Program-made: the position numbers and the translations under genes
Notes under the pieces: generated by a model
What the model saw: the letters and a program-made list of their open reading frames with translations, nothing else
Told to the model about the DNA's origin: nothing
The model's database searches: none
Source of the DNA: Mesorhizobium xinjiangense
Lineage (GTDB): Bacteria > Pseudomonadota > Alphaproteobacteria > Rhizobiales > Rhizobiaceae
Length of the DNA: 64,000 nucleotides
NCBI RefSeq assembly: GCF_009749525.1
Contig: NZ_WOAC01000001.1
Location: forward strand, 248,001 to 312,000
Direction of reading: 5' to 3'
Part shown: one piece after another, positions 9,674 to 17,757 of the stretch
Position numbering within the stretch: the first letter of the stretch is position 1
How the letters are laid out: every line of letters begins with the position of its first letter

Positions 9674-9732
9674 GGTAGGACAATGAACACCGGCGGCAGG
9701 ATATCAGCCGCCGCAAGCAGGGAGGTCGCTTG

Positions 9733-11529
9733 ATGGTCGATGTCACGCCTCAATCGGACGGCACCGTCCCGCCTGCCGAGGTACCCGACGTTGAACTCTA
9801 CCACCCCAGGAGCTGGTGGACGACCTACGTCTTCTCGCAGGACGCCAAGGTCATCGCCATCCAGTATTCGGGCACCGCGATCGCCATCGGCCTCGTCGCG
9901 CTCGTGCTTTCCTGGCTGATGCGCCTGCAGCTCGGCTTTCCCGGCACGTTCGATTTCATCACGCCCGAGGCCTATTACCAGTTCATCACCATGCACGGCA
10001 TGATCATGGTGATCTACCTGCTCACCGCGCTCTTCCTCGGCGGCTTCGGCAACTACCTGATCCCGCTGATGGTGGGCGCGCGCGACATGGTGTTCCCCTA
10101 TGTCAACATGCTCAGCTACTGGATCTACCTGGTGGCGGTGCTGGTGCTGGTGGTGAGCTTCTTCGCGCCCGGCGGCCCGACCGGTGCGGGATGGACGCTC
10201 TATCCGCCGCAGGCGATCCTCGGCGGCACGCCGGGCGGCCAGAGCTGGGGCATCATCCTGATGCTCGTTTCGCTGATCCTGTTCATCATCGGCTTCACCA
10301 TGGGCGGTCTCAACTATGTCGTCACCGTGCTGCAGGGCCGCGCGCGCGGCATGACGCTGATGCGCATGCCGCTGACGATCTGGGGCATATTCACGGCGAC
10401 CGTCATGGCGCTGCTCGCCTTCCCGGCGCTGTTCGTCGCCTGCGTGATGATGCTGTTCGACCGGGTGCTCGGCACCTCATTCTTCATGCCGGCGCTGGTC
10501 GAGATGGGCGAGCAGCTCTCCTATGGCGGCGGCAGCCCGATCCTGTTCCAGCACCTGTTCTGGTTCTTCGGCCATCCGGAAGTCTATATCGTCGCCCTGC
10601 CGGCCTTCGGCATCGTTTCCGACCTGATCTCCACCCATGCGCGCAAGAACATCTTCGGCTACCGCATGATGGTGTGGGCGATCGTCATCATCGGCGCGCT
10701 GTCCTTCGTGGTCTGGGCGCACCACATGTATGTCTCCGGCATGCATCCCTGGTTCGGCTTCTTCTTCGCCACCACGACGCTGATCATCGCCGTTCCGACG
10801 GCCATCAAGGTCTATAACTGGGTGCTGACGCTGTGGCGCGGCGACATCCACCTCACCTTGCCGATGCTGTTCGCGCTCGCCTTCATCGTTACCTTCGTCA
10901 ATGGCGGGCTGACCGGGCTCTTCCTCGGCAACGTGGTGGTCGACGTGCCGCTGTCGGACACCATGTTCGTCGTCGCTCATTTCCACATGGTCATGGGCGT
11001 GGCGCCGATCATGGTCATCTTCGGGGCGATCTACCACTGGTATCCCAAGATCACCGGGAAGATGCTCAACGAGGCGATGGGCCAATTCCATTTCTGGATC
11101 ACCTTCCTCGGCGCCTATGCGATCTTCTTCCCGATGCATTATGTCGGGCTCGTCGGCGTGCCGCGGCGCTATCCCGAAATCGGCGAGCCGGCCTTCATGA
11201 CCGCGCCGGTCGACAATCTGAACGCCTTCATCACCATCGCCGCGCTGGTCGTCGGCTTCGCCCAGATGGTGTTCCTGTTCAACCTCTTCTGGAGCCTGCG
11301 CTTCGGCAGGGATGCAGGTGGCAATCCATGGCGCGCCACGACGCTCGAATGGCAGACGCCGACGACCCCGCCGCCGCACGGCAATTGGGGCGACAAGCTG
11401 CCGGTCGTCTATCGCTGGGCCTATGACTATTCGGTGCCCGGCGCGCCGGAAGACTTCATCGCCCAGAACGACCCGAGGCCGCAACACAGCGCCGCACATC
11501 CCGACCCAAGCGCGGCGAGGCCGGCATGA
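9733..11529 (+). CDS. coxN: Cytochrome c oxidase subunit I (CoxN-like)
   Basis: The catalytic subunit (598 residues, about 12 membrane helices) that reduces O2 to water and pumps protons in the inner membrane. Seen: the heme a ligand region TMHGMIMV; the D-channel entrance GGFGNYLIPLMVGARDM; WFFGHPEVYI with the CuB histidine, the E of the D channel and the cross-link Tyr; the HHMY CuB pair; and VAHFHMVMG with the remaining heme ligands. The HPEVY glutamate places it in type A1. The start is the ATG at 9733, seven bases after GGAGG; a TTG directly before it is less likely. The stop overlaps the next start (ATGA). Confidence 0.93.
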   Translation: MVDVTPQSDGTVPPAEVPDVELYHPRSWWTTYVFSQDAKVIAIQYSGTAIAIGLVALVLSWLMRLQLGFPGTFDFITPEAYYQFITMHGMIMVIYLLTALFLGGFGNYLIPLMVGARDMVFPYVNMLSYWIYLVAVLVLVVSFFAPGGPTGAGWTLYPPQAILGGTPGGQSWGIILMLVSLILFIIGFTMGGLNYVVTVLQGRARGMTLMRMPLTIWGIFTATVMALLAFPALFVACVMMLFDRVLGTSFFMPALVEMGEQLSYGGGSPILFQHLFWFFGHPEVYIVALPAFGIVSDLISTHARKNIFGYRMMVWAIVIIGALSFVVWAHHMYVSGMHPWFGFFFATTTLIIAVPTAIKVYNWVLTLWRGDIHLTLPMLFALAFIVTFVNGGLTGLFLGNVVVDVPLSDTMFVVAHFHMVMGVAPIMVIFGAIYHWYPKITGKMLNEAMGQFHFWITFLGAYAIFFPMHYVGLVGVPRRYPEIGEPAFMTAPVDNLNAFITIAALVVGFAQMVFLFNLFWSLRFGRDAGGNPWRATTLEWQTPTTPPPHGNWGDKLPVVYRWAYDYSVPGAPEDFIAQNDPRPQHSAAHPDPSAARPA

Positions 11530-12233
11530 GCGTCATCCTGGTCTTTCTGCTCGTCATCTTCTGCGTCGCCGGATGGTGGCTGGCCAACCAGCGCATCATG
11601 TCGAAACCGTGGCTGGAAGGCGGTGTCGTCGGCGCGCTGCCGGACAACGACGTGACGCACATGCCGACGGCGAAGGTCGGGCTCGGCGTCCTGCTGGCCG
11701 TCATCGGCGGCCTCTTCGCGCTGTTCGCCAGCGCCTACTTCATGCGCATGGAATATGCCGACTGGCAGGCACCGCCCATGCCGGCCGTCCTGTGGCTCAA
11801 CACCGGCATCCTGGCGCTCGCCAGCGTGGCGCTGCACTGCGCCGTGGTGGCGGCACGCGGCGGGCGCATGGACACGACACGGCTTGCCCTTGCCGCGGCG
11901 GCCATCGCATCGCTCGTCTTTCTCGCCGGCCAACTCGTCGCCTGGCGCGAGCTGGCGGCCGAGGGCCACAATCTCCGGGTCAATGCGGCCAACGGATTCT
12001 TCTACCTGATCACCGGCATGCACGGGCTGCACATCATCGGCGGCCTCGTCGGGCTTGGCTGGACGGTTCGGCAGGTCTGGCGCAGCCAGACAATCACCGC
12101 CCGCCTGCGGCTCGGCGTCGAGCTGTGCGCCATGTACTGGCATGTCCTGTTCGTCATCTGGCTCGGGCTTTTCGTGCTGCTTGCGGGCTGGGCAAGCAAT
12201 CTGGTGGCAGCGTGCCGCCAATTGCTGATGTGA
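11526..12233 (+). CDS. coxO: Cytochrome c oxidase subunit III-like protein (CoxO-like)
   Basis: A 235-residue membrane protein with about six helices. The C-terminal half has the subunit-III signatures NGFFYLITGMHGLHIIGG and MYWHVLFVIWLGLFVLL. The N-terminal part (GVVGALPDNDVTHMPTAKVGL) is found in the CoxO-type branch. It overlaps the end of subunit I by four bases, so the two are translationally coupled. A second, separate subunit-III gene follows directly, so this oxidase carries two homologous III-type proteins, as described for Bradyrhizobium CoxO and CoxP. Division of labour between them is unknown. Confidence 0.82.
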   Translation: MSVILVFLLVIFCVAGWWLANQRIMSKPWLEGGVVGALPDNDVTHMPTAKVGLGVLLAVIGGLFALFASAYFMRMEYADWQAPPMPAVLWLNTGILALASVALHCAVVAARGGRMDTTRLALAAAAIASLVFLAGQLVAWRELAAEGHNLRVNAANGFFYLITGMHGLHIIGGLVGLGWTVRQVWRSQTITARLRLGVELCAMYWHVLFVIWLGLFVLLAGWASNLVAACRQLLM

Positions 12234-12246
12234 GGGGATGATCGAC

Positions 12247-12972
12247 ATGGCCGAGACGACGCTTCATTCGATGAAGGCCGGAGAGCCGCCACGCCCGGAC
12301 GGCCTGCAGGGCATCGTCGCCGACTGGTCGTCGGACCAGCGCGCCTTCAAGAGCGCGTCCTGGGGCAAGGCCATGATGTGGATCTTCCTGTTGTCGGACA
12401 CGTTCATCTTCGGCTGCTTCCTGCTCGCCTACATGACGGCGCGCATGTCGACGACCGTGCCGTGGCCGAATGCCAGCGAGGTCTTCGCGCTTCACATGTT
12501 CGGCGCCGACATCCCGCTGATCCTCATCGCCATCATGACCTTCGTGCTCATCTCCTCGAGCGGCACGATGGCGCTGGCGGTGAACATGGCCTATCGCAAG
12601 AACAGGCGCGCGACGGTGATCCTCATCCTGTTCACCGCGCTGATGGGCGCGACCTTCGTCGGCATGCAGGCCTTCGAATGGACCAAGCTGATCACCGAGG
12701 GCGTGCGGCCCTGGGGCAACCCGTGGGGGGCGGCGCAGTTCGGCTCCGCGTTCTTCATGATCACAGGCTTCCACGGGACACATGTGACGATCGGCGTCAT
12801 CTTCCTGTTGATCGTCGCCCGCAAGGTCTGGCGCGGCGATTATGACCGCGGCGAGCGCGGCTTCTTCACGAGCCGCCGCGGCGACTACGAGCATGTCGAG
12901 ATCATGGGGCTCTACTGGCACTTCGTCGATCTCGTCTGGGTCTTCATCTTTGCATTCTTCTATCTGTGGTGA
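12247..12972 (+). CDS. coxP: Cytochrome c oxidase subunit III (CoxP-like)
   Basis: A 241-residue subunit III with five to six membrane helices. Conserved parts are the glutamate segment MQAFEWTKLITEG, GSAFFMITGFHGTHVTIGV and the C-terminal YWHFVDLVWVFIFAFFYLW. Subunit III stabilises the active site of subunit I and helps proton uptake by the D channel. Start choice: AGGGG lies nine bases before the ATG at 12247 but directly touches the ATG at 12238, so 12247 is preferred; 12238 would add MID. It sits 13 bases after coxO. Confidence 0.88.
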   Translation: MAETTLHSMKAGEPPRPDGLQGIVADWSSDQRAFKSASWGKAMMWIFLLSDTFIFGCFLLAYMTARMSTTVPWPNASEVFALHMFGADIPLILIAIMTFVLISSSGTMALAVNMAYRKNRRATVILILFTALMGATFVGMQAFEWTKLITEGVRPWGNPWGAAQFGSAFFMITGFHGTHVTIGVIFLLIVARKVWRGDYDRGERGFFTSRRGDYEHVEIMGLYWHFVDLVWVFIFAFFYLW

Positions 12973-12981
12973 GGAAGAGCG

Positions 12982-13356
12982 ATGGCACAGGCTGAAGCAC
13001 AGGCACAATCAGTTGCGCCGGGGACCGGCGAGGCCGCACATGCCCACGGGCAGCAGCACCCGATCGGCGTCTATCTCTGGGTCTGGTTCTGGCTCTTCGT
13101 CCTCAGCGCGTGTTCCTACATGGTCGATTATGCAGAACTGCAGGGCTATCTGCGCTGGGGCCTCATCCTGGCATTCATGATCCTCAAGGCGGGCCTGATC
13201 GTCGCCGTCTTCATGCACATGGTGTGGGAGCGGCTGGCCCTGGCCTATGCGATCCTGCTGCCGCCGGTCGCGGTGCTCGTCTTCGTGGCCATCATGGCCA
13301 TCGAATCCAACTACACCGAAGTCACTCGCGCGACGCTGTTTTCCGGCGGGGGGTGA
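12982..13356 (+). CDS. Cytochrome c oxidase subunit IV family protein
   Basis: A 124-residue protein with a hydrophilic, His-containing N-terminal tail (HAHGQQHPIG) and three membrane helices (about 32-50, 57-80, 86-108). This is the build of the small prokaryotic subunit IV (CtaF/CyoD/COX4_pro type), thought to help assemble the CuB site or stabilise the complex. GAGGAAGAG precedes the start. It is the last gene of the oxidase operon, nine bases after coxP, and is followed by a strong hairpin. Confidence 0.8.
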   Translation: MAQAEAQAQSVAPGTGEAAHAHGQQHPIGVYLWVWFWLFVLSACSYMVDYAELQGYLRWGLILAFMILKAGLIVAVFMHMVWERLALAYAILLPPVAVLVFVAIMAIESNYTEVTRATLFSGGG

Positions 13357-13357
13357 G

Positions 13358-13385
13358 GCGCACCGCCCCGCAAGGGGCAGTGCGC
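13358..13385. terminator. Hairpin between convergent cox operon and DUF2189 gene
   Basis: GCGCAC...GTGCGC and GCCCC...GGGGC stack into an 11-bp stem with one mismatch and a GCAA loop, two bases after the subunit IV stop. There is no T run on either strand, so it is a candidate bidirectional terminator or 3'-end stabiliser rather than a classical intrinsic terminator. Confidence 0.55.
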
Positions 13386-13395
13386 GGAGCGGCGT

Positions 13396-14220
13396 TCAGC
13401 CCTTGGAGCGCGACTTCTTCACTGCCGGCGAAACCACAGTCTTGCGGTAGAAATGCCAGGTCGCGTGCCCCAGCACCGGAATGACGACCGCCAGGCCGGC
13501 AAGCAGCGGGATCGACCCGATCACCAGCGCCACCGCCACGATCAGCCCCCACAGCAGGGTCGCGGCGGGATTGGCGAGCATGACGCGCGCCGAGGTCTCG
13601 ATCGCCGCATAGGCGCCGACGTCGCGATCCAGCAGCAGCGGAAAGGCGACAACCGTGGTGCTCAGGACCACCAGGGCAAAGACAAGGCCGATAAGGTTGC
13701 CGAGCAGGATCAACGTCCAGCCGCGCTGGGTGGTCAGGACCTCGTTGAGAAATGCGAGCAAGGATGCGGGCGGCTCTGGACCATACAGCCATGCATAGAG
13801 CGCCTGCGCGGTGAACATCCAAACCAGGAACAGGGCGACCAACAGCGCACCGACGGCAAGAATGGAAGGAATGGCGGGCGATTTGCGCACCTCGAGTGCA
13901 TGCGCCCAGGACGTGTCGATGCCGACTTCGCGGCGCCGGCTCATCTCATACAGTCCGATCGCCGCGAAAGGCCCGAGCAAGGCGAAACCCGACACCAGCG
14001 GGAATGCCAGCTGCAGCGTATTTCCGCCCGAGGCCCAGGTCAGAAGAATGATGCCGACGATCGGATAGATCAGGCACAAAAATACATAATGCGAGGGCTT
14101 GGCCCAGAAATCCTCGAAGCCCAGCCGCAAGGCGTCGAAAACGTCGGCCATCCCGATCTGCTGCACTTTCGGATGCGCAATTGCCTTCTGGGCCCCCGCA
14201 TAGACGTGAAAATTCGCCAT
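13396..14220 (-). CDS. DUF2189 family membrane protein
   Basis: A 274-residue inner-membrane protein with about six hydrophobic segments, starting MANFHVYAGAQKAIAHPKVQ. The block ADVFDALRLGFEDFWAKPSH followed by a first membrane helix, and later WAHALEVRKSPAIPSI, is typical of the DUF2189 family, whose function is unknown. In proteobacteria these genes often sit near cytochrome oxidase genes, as here where it faces the cox operon; a role in oxidase assembly or membrane biogenesis is only a guess. The start at 14220 is supported by AGGAGGA six bases upstream, although the frame is open further. Confidence 0.82.
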   Translation of the reverse strand: MANFHVYAGAQKAIAHPKVQQIGMADVFDALRLGFEDFWAKPSHYVFLCLIYPIVGIILLTWASGGNTLQLAFPLVSGFALLGPFAAIGLYEMSRRREVGIDTSWAHALEVRKSPAIPSILAVGALLVALFLVWMFTAQALYAWLYGPEPPASLLAFLNEVLTTQRGWTLILLGNLIGLVFALVVLSTTVVAFPLLLDRDVGAYAAIETSARVMLANPAATLLWGLIVAVALVIGSIPLLAGLAVVIPVLGHATWHFYRKTVVSPAVKKSRSKG

Positions 14221-14430
14221 GACCAATCCTCCTGAATCAGGTTCGGCTCGGTCGCGGTTCCCGCGGCGCGGTGTTGATGAACAGTCCCGTCCAGCCGCGA
14301 CCTGCACCAACCTCACCATAACGTCTAAGTGCCGATTTGTCGCGTCCTTTTGCCGCACAAGGACGGCGCGATCATGTGGCATTCGCCGGCCGTGTCCGGT
14401 ACTCTGTCAGGACATCGCGCCGTGGTCGGA

Positions 14431-14559
14431 ATGATGGATACGAGAACCATATTGCTGCTCGTCATTGGCACAGGAATTCTCCTGCTGCTGGGGTTTTGCG
14501 CCTCGTCCTTGCGCGTCGAGGCCTTCACGGTCAGCGCGCCGGCGACTGTGGGTTATTAG
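14431..14559 (+). CDS. Possible small single-span membrane protein
   Basis: A 42-codon frame beginning with MMDTRTILLLVIGTG has one strong membrane helix (about residues 5-22) and a short polar tail ending ATVGY. It lies between the DUF2189 gene and the cytochrome c gene on the plus strand. The ribosome binding site is weak and no family is recognised, so it may not be expressed; small membrane peptides near oxidase clusters are nevertheless a known theme. Confidence 0.3.
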   Translation: MMDTRTILLLVIGTGILLLLGFCASSLRVEAFTVSAPATVGY

Positions 14560-14667
14560 CGTGATGGTCGCATCCAGACAGGATCTGCTGCGTGCTTCCC
14601 GGTCGCGCACCGGCATCAGCCGCTCATGCGAGATATCGATTGTCTGTAAGAGGGAGGAGATTATCCC

Positions 14668-15066
14668 ATGAAACTTTCGAGTGTCCTTGTCCCTGCTCTC
14701 GCGGCGCTGGCTCTTTCGGTGCCCGTTGCGGCACATGCCGACGGCGATGCCGTGGCCGGCAAAAAGGTCTTCAACAAATGCAGGGCCTGCCACACGGCCG
14801 ACAAGGAGCAGAACAAGATCGGACCGCATCTCGTCGGCGTTGTCGGGCGCACCGCAGGAACGGTGGAAAGTTTCCAGTCGAAATATTCCCCCAACATGAA
14901 GGAGGCCGGCGCCGAGGGGCTGGTCTGGGACGACGAGAATCTGGCGAAATATCTGCGCGCACCGAAATCCGTGATACCCAAGGGCCGCATGGCATTTCCG
15001 GGTCTCAAGGACGATCAGGACATCGCCGACGTGATCGCCTACCTCGAAGCCGACCCCAAGCCGTGA
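14668..15066 (+). CDS. Soluble periplasmic cytochrome c (class I)
   Basis: A 132-residue protein with a Sec signal peptide (cleavage near AAHA, residue 24), then a heme c attachment site CRACH (38-42) and a methionine ligand region KGRMAF near residue 109. The overall form GKKVFNKCRACHTADK...KIGPHLVGVVGR is that of mitochondrial-type cytochromes c550/c2. GGAGGAG precedes the start. Its place after the oxidase operon suggests it delivers electrons from the bc1 complex to CuA of CoxM, but other acceptors are possible. Confidence 0.92.
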   Translation: MKLSSVLVPALAALALSVPVAAHADGDAVAGKKVFNKCRACHTADKEQNKIGPHLVGVVGRTAGTVESFQSKYSPNMKEAGAEGLVWDDENLAKYLRAPKSVIPKGRMAFPGLKDDQDIADVIAYLEADPKP

Positions 15067-15081
15067 ACGGCAAAGGCGGCG

Positions 15082-15885
15082 TCAGAGCCGGCTAATGGCA
15101 CCGGCCGCCTCGACGGCGAGCGGCGCGAATCGCTTGCAGAAGACATCGGCCTCCCATTCGGCCAGCGAACCGGCGACGTGGATCGCACCGAGGGGCCGTC
15201 CGCCATGGCCGAGAATGGCGACGCCGATGGCGACTTCCCCGACGAGCACCTGCTCAAGTGCGAGAGCATAACCGTTGTCGCGCGCCTGGCACACTTGCCG
15301 CCGTATCGCATCGGGCTCGGTGATGGTGCGCGGCGTGATCGGCACACGGTCCGAGCGCTCGATGATGTCATCGACTTCGTCGTCATCGAGATGCGCCATG
15401 ACCGCCATGCCGCCCGACGTGCAATAGACCGGCACGCTCTGGCCGACCAACGTGGCGAAGAAGGTTTCGCGCTTGCTTTGCAGGCGTGATGCATAGACGA
15501 GCCGCAGCCCGTCGCGCAGGCTGAGATCGACCCGCTCGCGGACATTGCGCCGCAACTCCAGAAGAACCGGCGAAGCACGCGCAATCAGCGGGTTGAGCCG
15601 CAGATAGTCCAGCGTGTTGTCGAGGAAGCGGATGCCCGGGACATAGCCCCTGTCGTCTTCGGCGCGCTCGACATAGCCCAGATGGCGCAGCGTGTGGACA
15701 ACGCGTTGCACGGCGCTCTTGCCGATACCGCAACGGGTGGCGATTTCGTTCAAGGTGAGCGGCTTGGCGGCGTCGTGAAAGACGGCCATCACCTGCGCCG
15801 CACGGCCGATCGACTGAATGAACAGCGGATCGCTGTCGTCGATGCTGGTGACAGGTCGAACCCCGTACGCCGCCCTACGGACCAT
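15082..15885 (-). CDS. IclR family transcriptional regulator
   Basis: A 267-residue regulator: winged helix-turn-helix at about 22-85 (PLTLNEIATRCGIGKSAVQR) and the IclR effector-binding domain from about 95 on, with YCTSGGMAVMAHL and GGRPLGAIHVAGSLAEW. It diverges from the peptide uptake operon, which it most likely controls. No good Shine-Dalgarno site precedes the chosen ATG at 15885, and the frame is open further upstream to a possible ATG near 15945, so the true start is uncertain. The intergenic region holds two overlapping palindromes that could be its operator. Confidence 0.87.
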   Translation of the reverse strand: MVRRAAYGVRPVTSIDDSDPLFIQSIGRAAQVMAVFHDAAKPLTLNEIATRCGIGKSAVQRVVHTLRHLGYVERAEDDRGYVPGIRFLDNTLDYLRLNPLIARASPVLLELRRNVRERVDLSLRDGLRLVYASRLQSKRETFFATLVGQSVPVYCTSGGMAVMAHLDDDEVDDIIERSDRVPITPRTITEPDAIRRQVCQARDNGYALALEQVLVGEVAIGVAILGHGGRPLGAIHVAGSLAEWEADVFCKRFAPLAVEAAGAISRL

Positions 15886-15912
15886 TTGCAAGAGCGTGCT
15901 CCCAAATGTGCA

Positions 15913-15973
15913 TTGACTCGTGACAATCGCTGCACTTATCATGATTATGATACGAGCGTATCGCATAGCGATA
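15913..15973 (+). promoter_or_regulatory. Promoter and overlapping palindromic operators of the peptide operon
   Basis: TTGACT (15913-15918) is followed after 17 bases by TTATCA (15936-15941), a sigma70-like promoter reading toward the metallopeptidase gene. Just downstream, at the expected start of transcription, lie GATACG-AG-CGTATC (15949-15962) and TATCGC-ATA-GCGATA (15959-15973), two perfect 6-bp-arm palindromes sharing four bases. Binding by the divergent IclR protein is inference from position. Confidence 0.6.
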
Positions 15974-16106
15974 TCAATACTGTCAAGCGGCGCTTCCAGG
16001 GGAAACGGCTGATGAGGGGTATCATGTCGGCACGATCGAGACCGGTTGAGCAGCCGGGTTGCAACGATCCATCTGTCGGCATCCCTGTTCCCGCAGAGGG
16101 CGCACG

Positions 16107-17642
16107 ATGACACTGCGTGTCGCTCTGGCGGGATTTCTCCACGAGACCAACACTTTCGCTCCGTCCAAGGCGACTCTGGCCGATTTCGAGCAAGGCGGCG
16201 GATATCTGCCGCTCAGCCGCGGCGACGAAATCCTCAAGCGCTGTCCGGGGGTCAATCTGGGCATCTCGGGCGCCGTCGCGCATGGCGCGGCCCATGGCTG
16301 GGAGATGGTTCCGGTCGTGTGGACGGGCGCCATACCGTCGGCTCATGTCGAGGAGGCGGCCTATGAACAGATCGCCGGCGAGATCGTTTCGGGCATTGCC
16401 GCGGCGATGCCGCTCGACGGGGTCTGTCTCGACCTTCACGGCGCCATGGTCTGCGACCATCTCGACGATGGCGAAGGCGAACTGATCGCACGCATCCGGG
16501 CCGTCGTGGGACCGCACGTGCCGATCGCCGTCAGCCTCGATCTGCACGGCAACACGACGCAGAAGATGGTCGACAATGCCGACCTTCTCGTCGCCTTCCG
16601 CACCTATCCGCATGTCGACATGGCCGAGACGGGCCGGCGCGCAGCGGTCGGCCTCGATGCCCTGATGACGCGCGGAAAGCCCTTCGCAAAAGCGTTCCGC
16701 CGCCTGCCCTATCTGATCCCAATTGCCTGGCAATGCACGTCCATGGAGCCGGCGAAAAGCATCTATGAGGAGGTCGCCCGGCTCGAACGCGACACTGTGG
16801 CCTCGACATCGTTCTGGACCGGCTTTCCGGCGGCCGACTTTGCCGAATGCGGACCGACCGTGATCGCCTATGGCGAGACGCAGGCGGCCGCCGACGCCGC
16901 GGCTGACCGCATTCGCGGCATGGTCCTGGAGAGCGAGGATGCATTTGCCGGACGAGCCCTGGATCCCGACGCGGCCGTGGCCGAGGCCATGCGCATCGCC
17001 GCCGGAGCGACAAAACCCGTTGTCATCGCCGACACGCAGGACAATCCGGGCGCGGGCGGCAATTCCGACACGACCGGCATGTTGCGGGCACTGGTGAGAA
17101 ACGATGCGCAACACGCCGCCATCGGCCTGATGGTCGACCCGCAGGCCGCGCGGGCGGCGCACGCGGCAGGCAAGGGCGCCGAGATTGCACTGGCACTCGG
17201 CGGCAGGTCGAACATTGCCGGCGATGCGCCTTTCGCGGCAACGTTCCGCGTCGAGGCGCTTTCCAATGGCGACCTGCATGCCACCGGCCCCTATTATGGC
17301 GGGACGCATATGAATGTCGGACCCTCCGCCTGCCTGTCGATTGGCGGGGTGAAGATCGTGGTCACCACCCACAAGGCGCAAATGGCCGATCAGGCGATGT
17401 ATCGTTTCGTCGGCATCGAGCCGACCGAGATGGCCATCCTGGTCAACAAGAGCTCGGTGCATTTCCGGGCCGACTTCGAGCCGATCGCCGAGACCATCCT
17501 GGTCGGCAAGGCGCCAGGCGCGATGCCGCTCGACCCGGCCGACCTGCCCTGGACGCGCCTGGCTCAAGGCATGCGGCTTTCGCCCAATGGGCCGGTCTTC
17601 CATGGAAGCCACGGCGCGCAAACCAGGACCGTGGAGGCCTGA
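16107..17642 (+). CDS. M81 family metallopeptidase (microcystinase C, MlrC-like)
   Basis: A 511-residue protein of the MlrC family, metal-dependent hydrolases named for the enzyme that finishes microcystin breakdown; most members probably act on other small or linear peptides. Family marks seen: AGFLHETNTFAP at the N terminus, DLHGAMVCDHLDDGEGEL and SLDLHGNTTQKM (candidate metal ligands), NPGAGGNSDTTGML in the C-terminal half and GGTHMNVGPSACL near residue 400. No signal peptide is apparent, so it should act in the cytoplasm on imported peptide. It is first in an operon with a peptide ABC importer and two M20 hydrolases. Confidence 0.87.
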   Translation: MTLRVALAGFLHETNTFAPSKATLADFEQGGGYLPLSRGDEILKRCPGVNLGISGAVAHGAAHGWEMVPVVWTGAIPSAHVEEAAYEQIAGEIVSGIAAAMPLDGVCLDLHGAMVCDHLDDGEGELIARIRAVVGPHVPIAVSLDLHGNTTQKMVDNADLLVAFRTYPHVDMAETGRRAAVGLDALMTRGKPFAKAFRRLPYLIPIAWQCTSMEPAKSIYEEVARLERDTVASTSFWTGFPAADFAECGPTVIAYGETQAAADAAADRIRGMVLESEDAFAGRALDPDAAVAEAMRIAAGATKPVVIADTQDNPGAGGNSDTTGMLRALVRNDAQHAAIGLMVDPQAARAAHAAGKGAEIALALGGRSNIAGDAPFAATFRVEALSNGDLHATGPYYGGTHMNVGPSACLSIGGVKIVVTTHKAQMADQAMYRFVGIEPTEMAILVNKSSVHFRADFEPIAETILVGKAPGAMPLDPADLPWTRLAQGMRLSPNGPVFHGSHGAQTRTVEA

Positions 17643-17656
17643 AAGATCCCAAGACA

Positions 17657-17678
17657 AGGCGGCGCAAGAACCGCCTTA
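17657..17678 (+). other. Intercistronic hairpin after the M81 peptidase gene
   Basis: AAGGCGG (17657-17663) pairs perfectly with CCGCCTT (17672-17678). There is no T run, so transcription probably continues into the binding-protein gene; the structure may stabilise or process the mRNA. Confidence 0.5.
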
Positions 17679-17757
17679 GCAACCGACGCCGGCCCAACCG
17701 GACGCAAAACAACAAGACCGTAGTTCGTGCGACTGAAATCAACAGAGGGAAAAGGAC

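Noticed and set aside
15945-17657. Minus-strand frame of 570 codons opposite the M81 peptidase gene
   Set aside because: It is an antisense shadow in GC-rich DNA; the plus strand encodes a complete, motif-bearing M81 protein.
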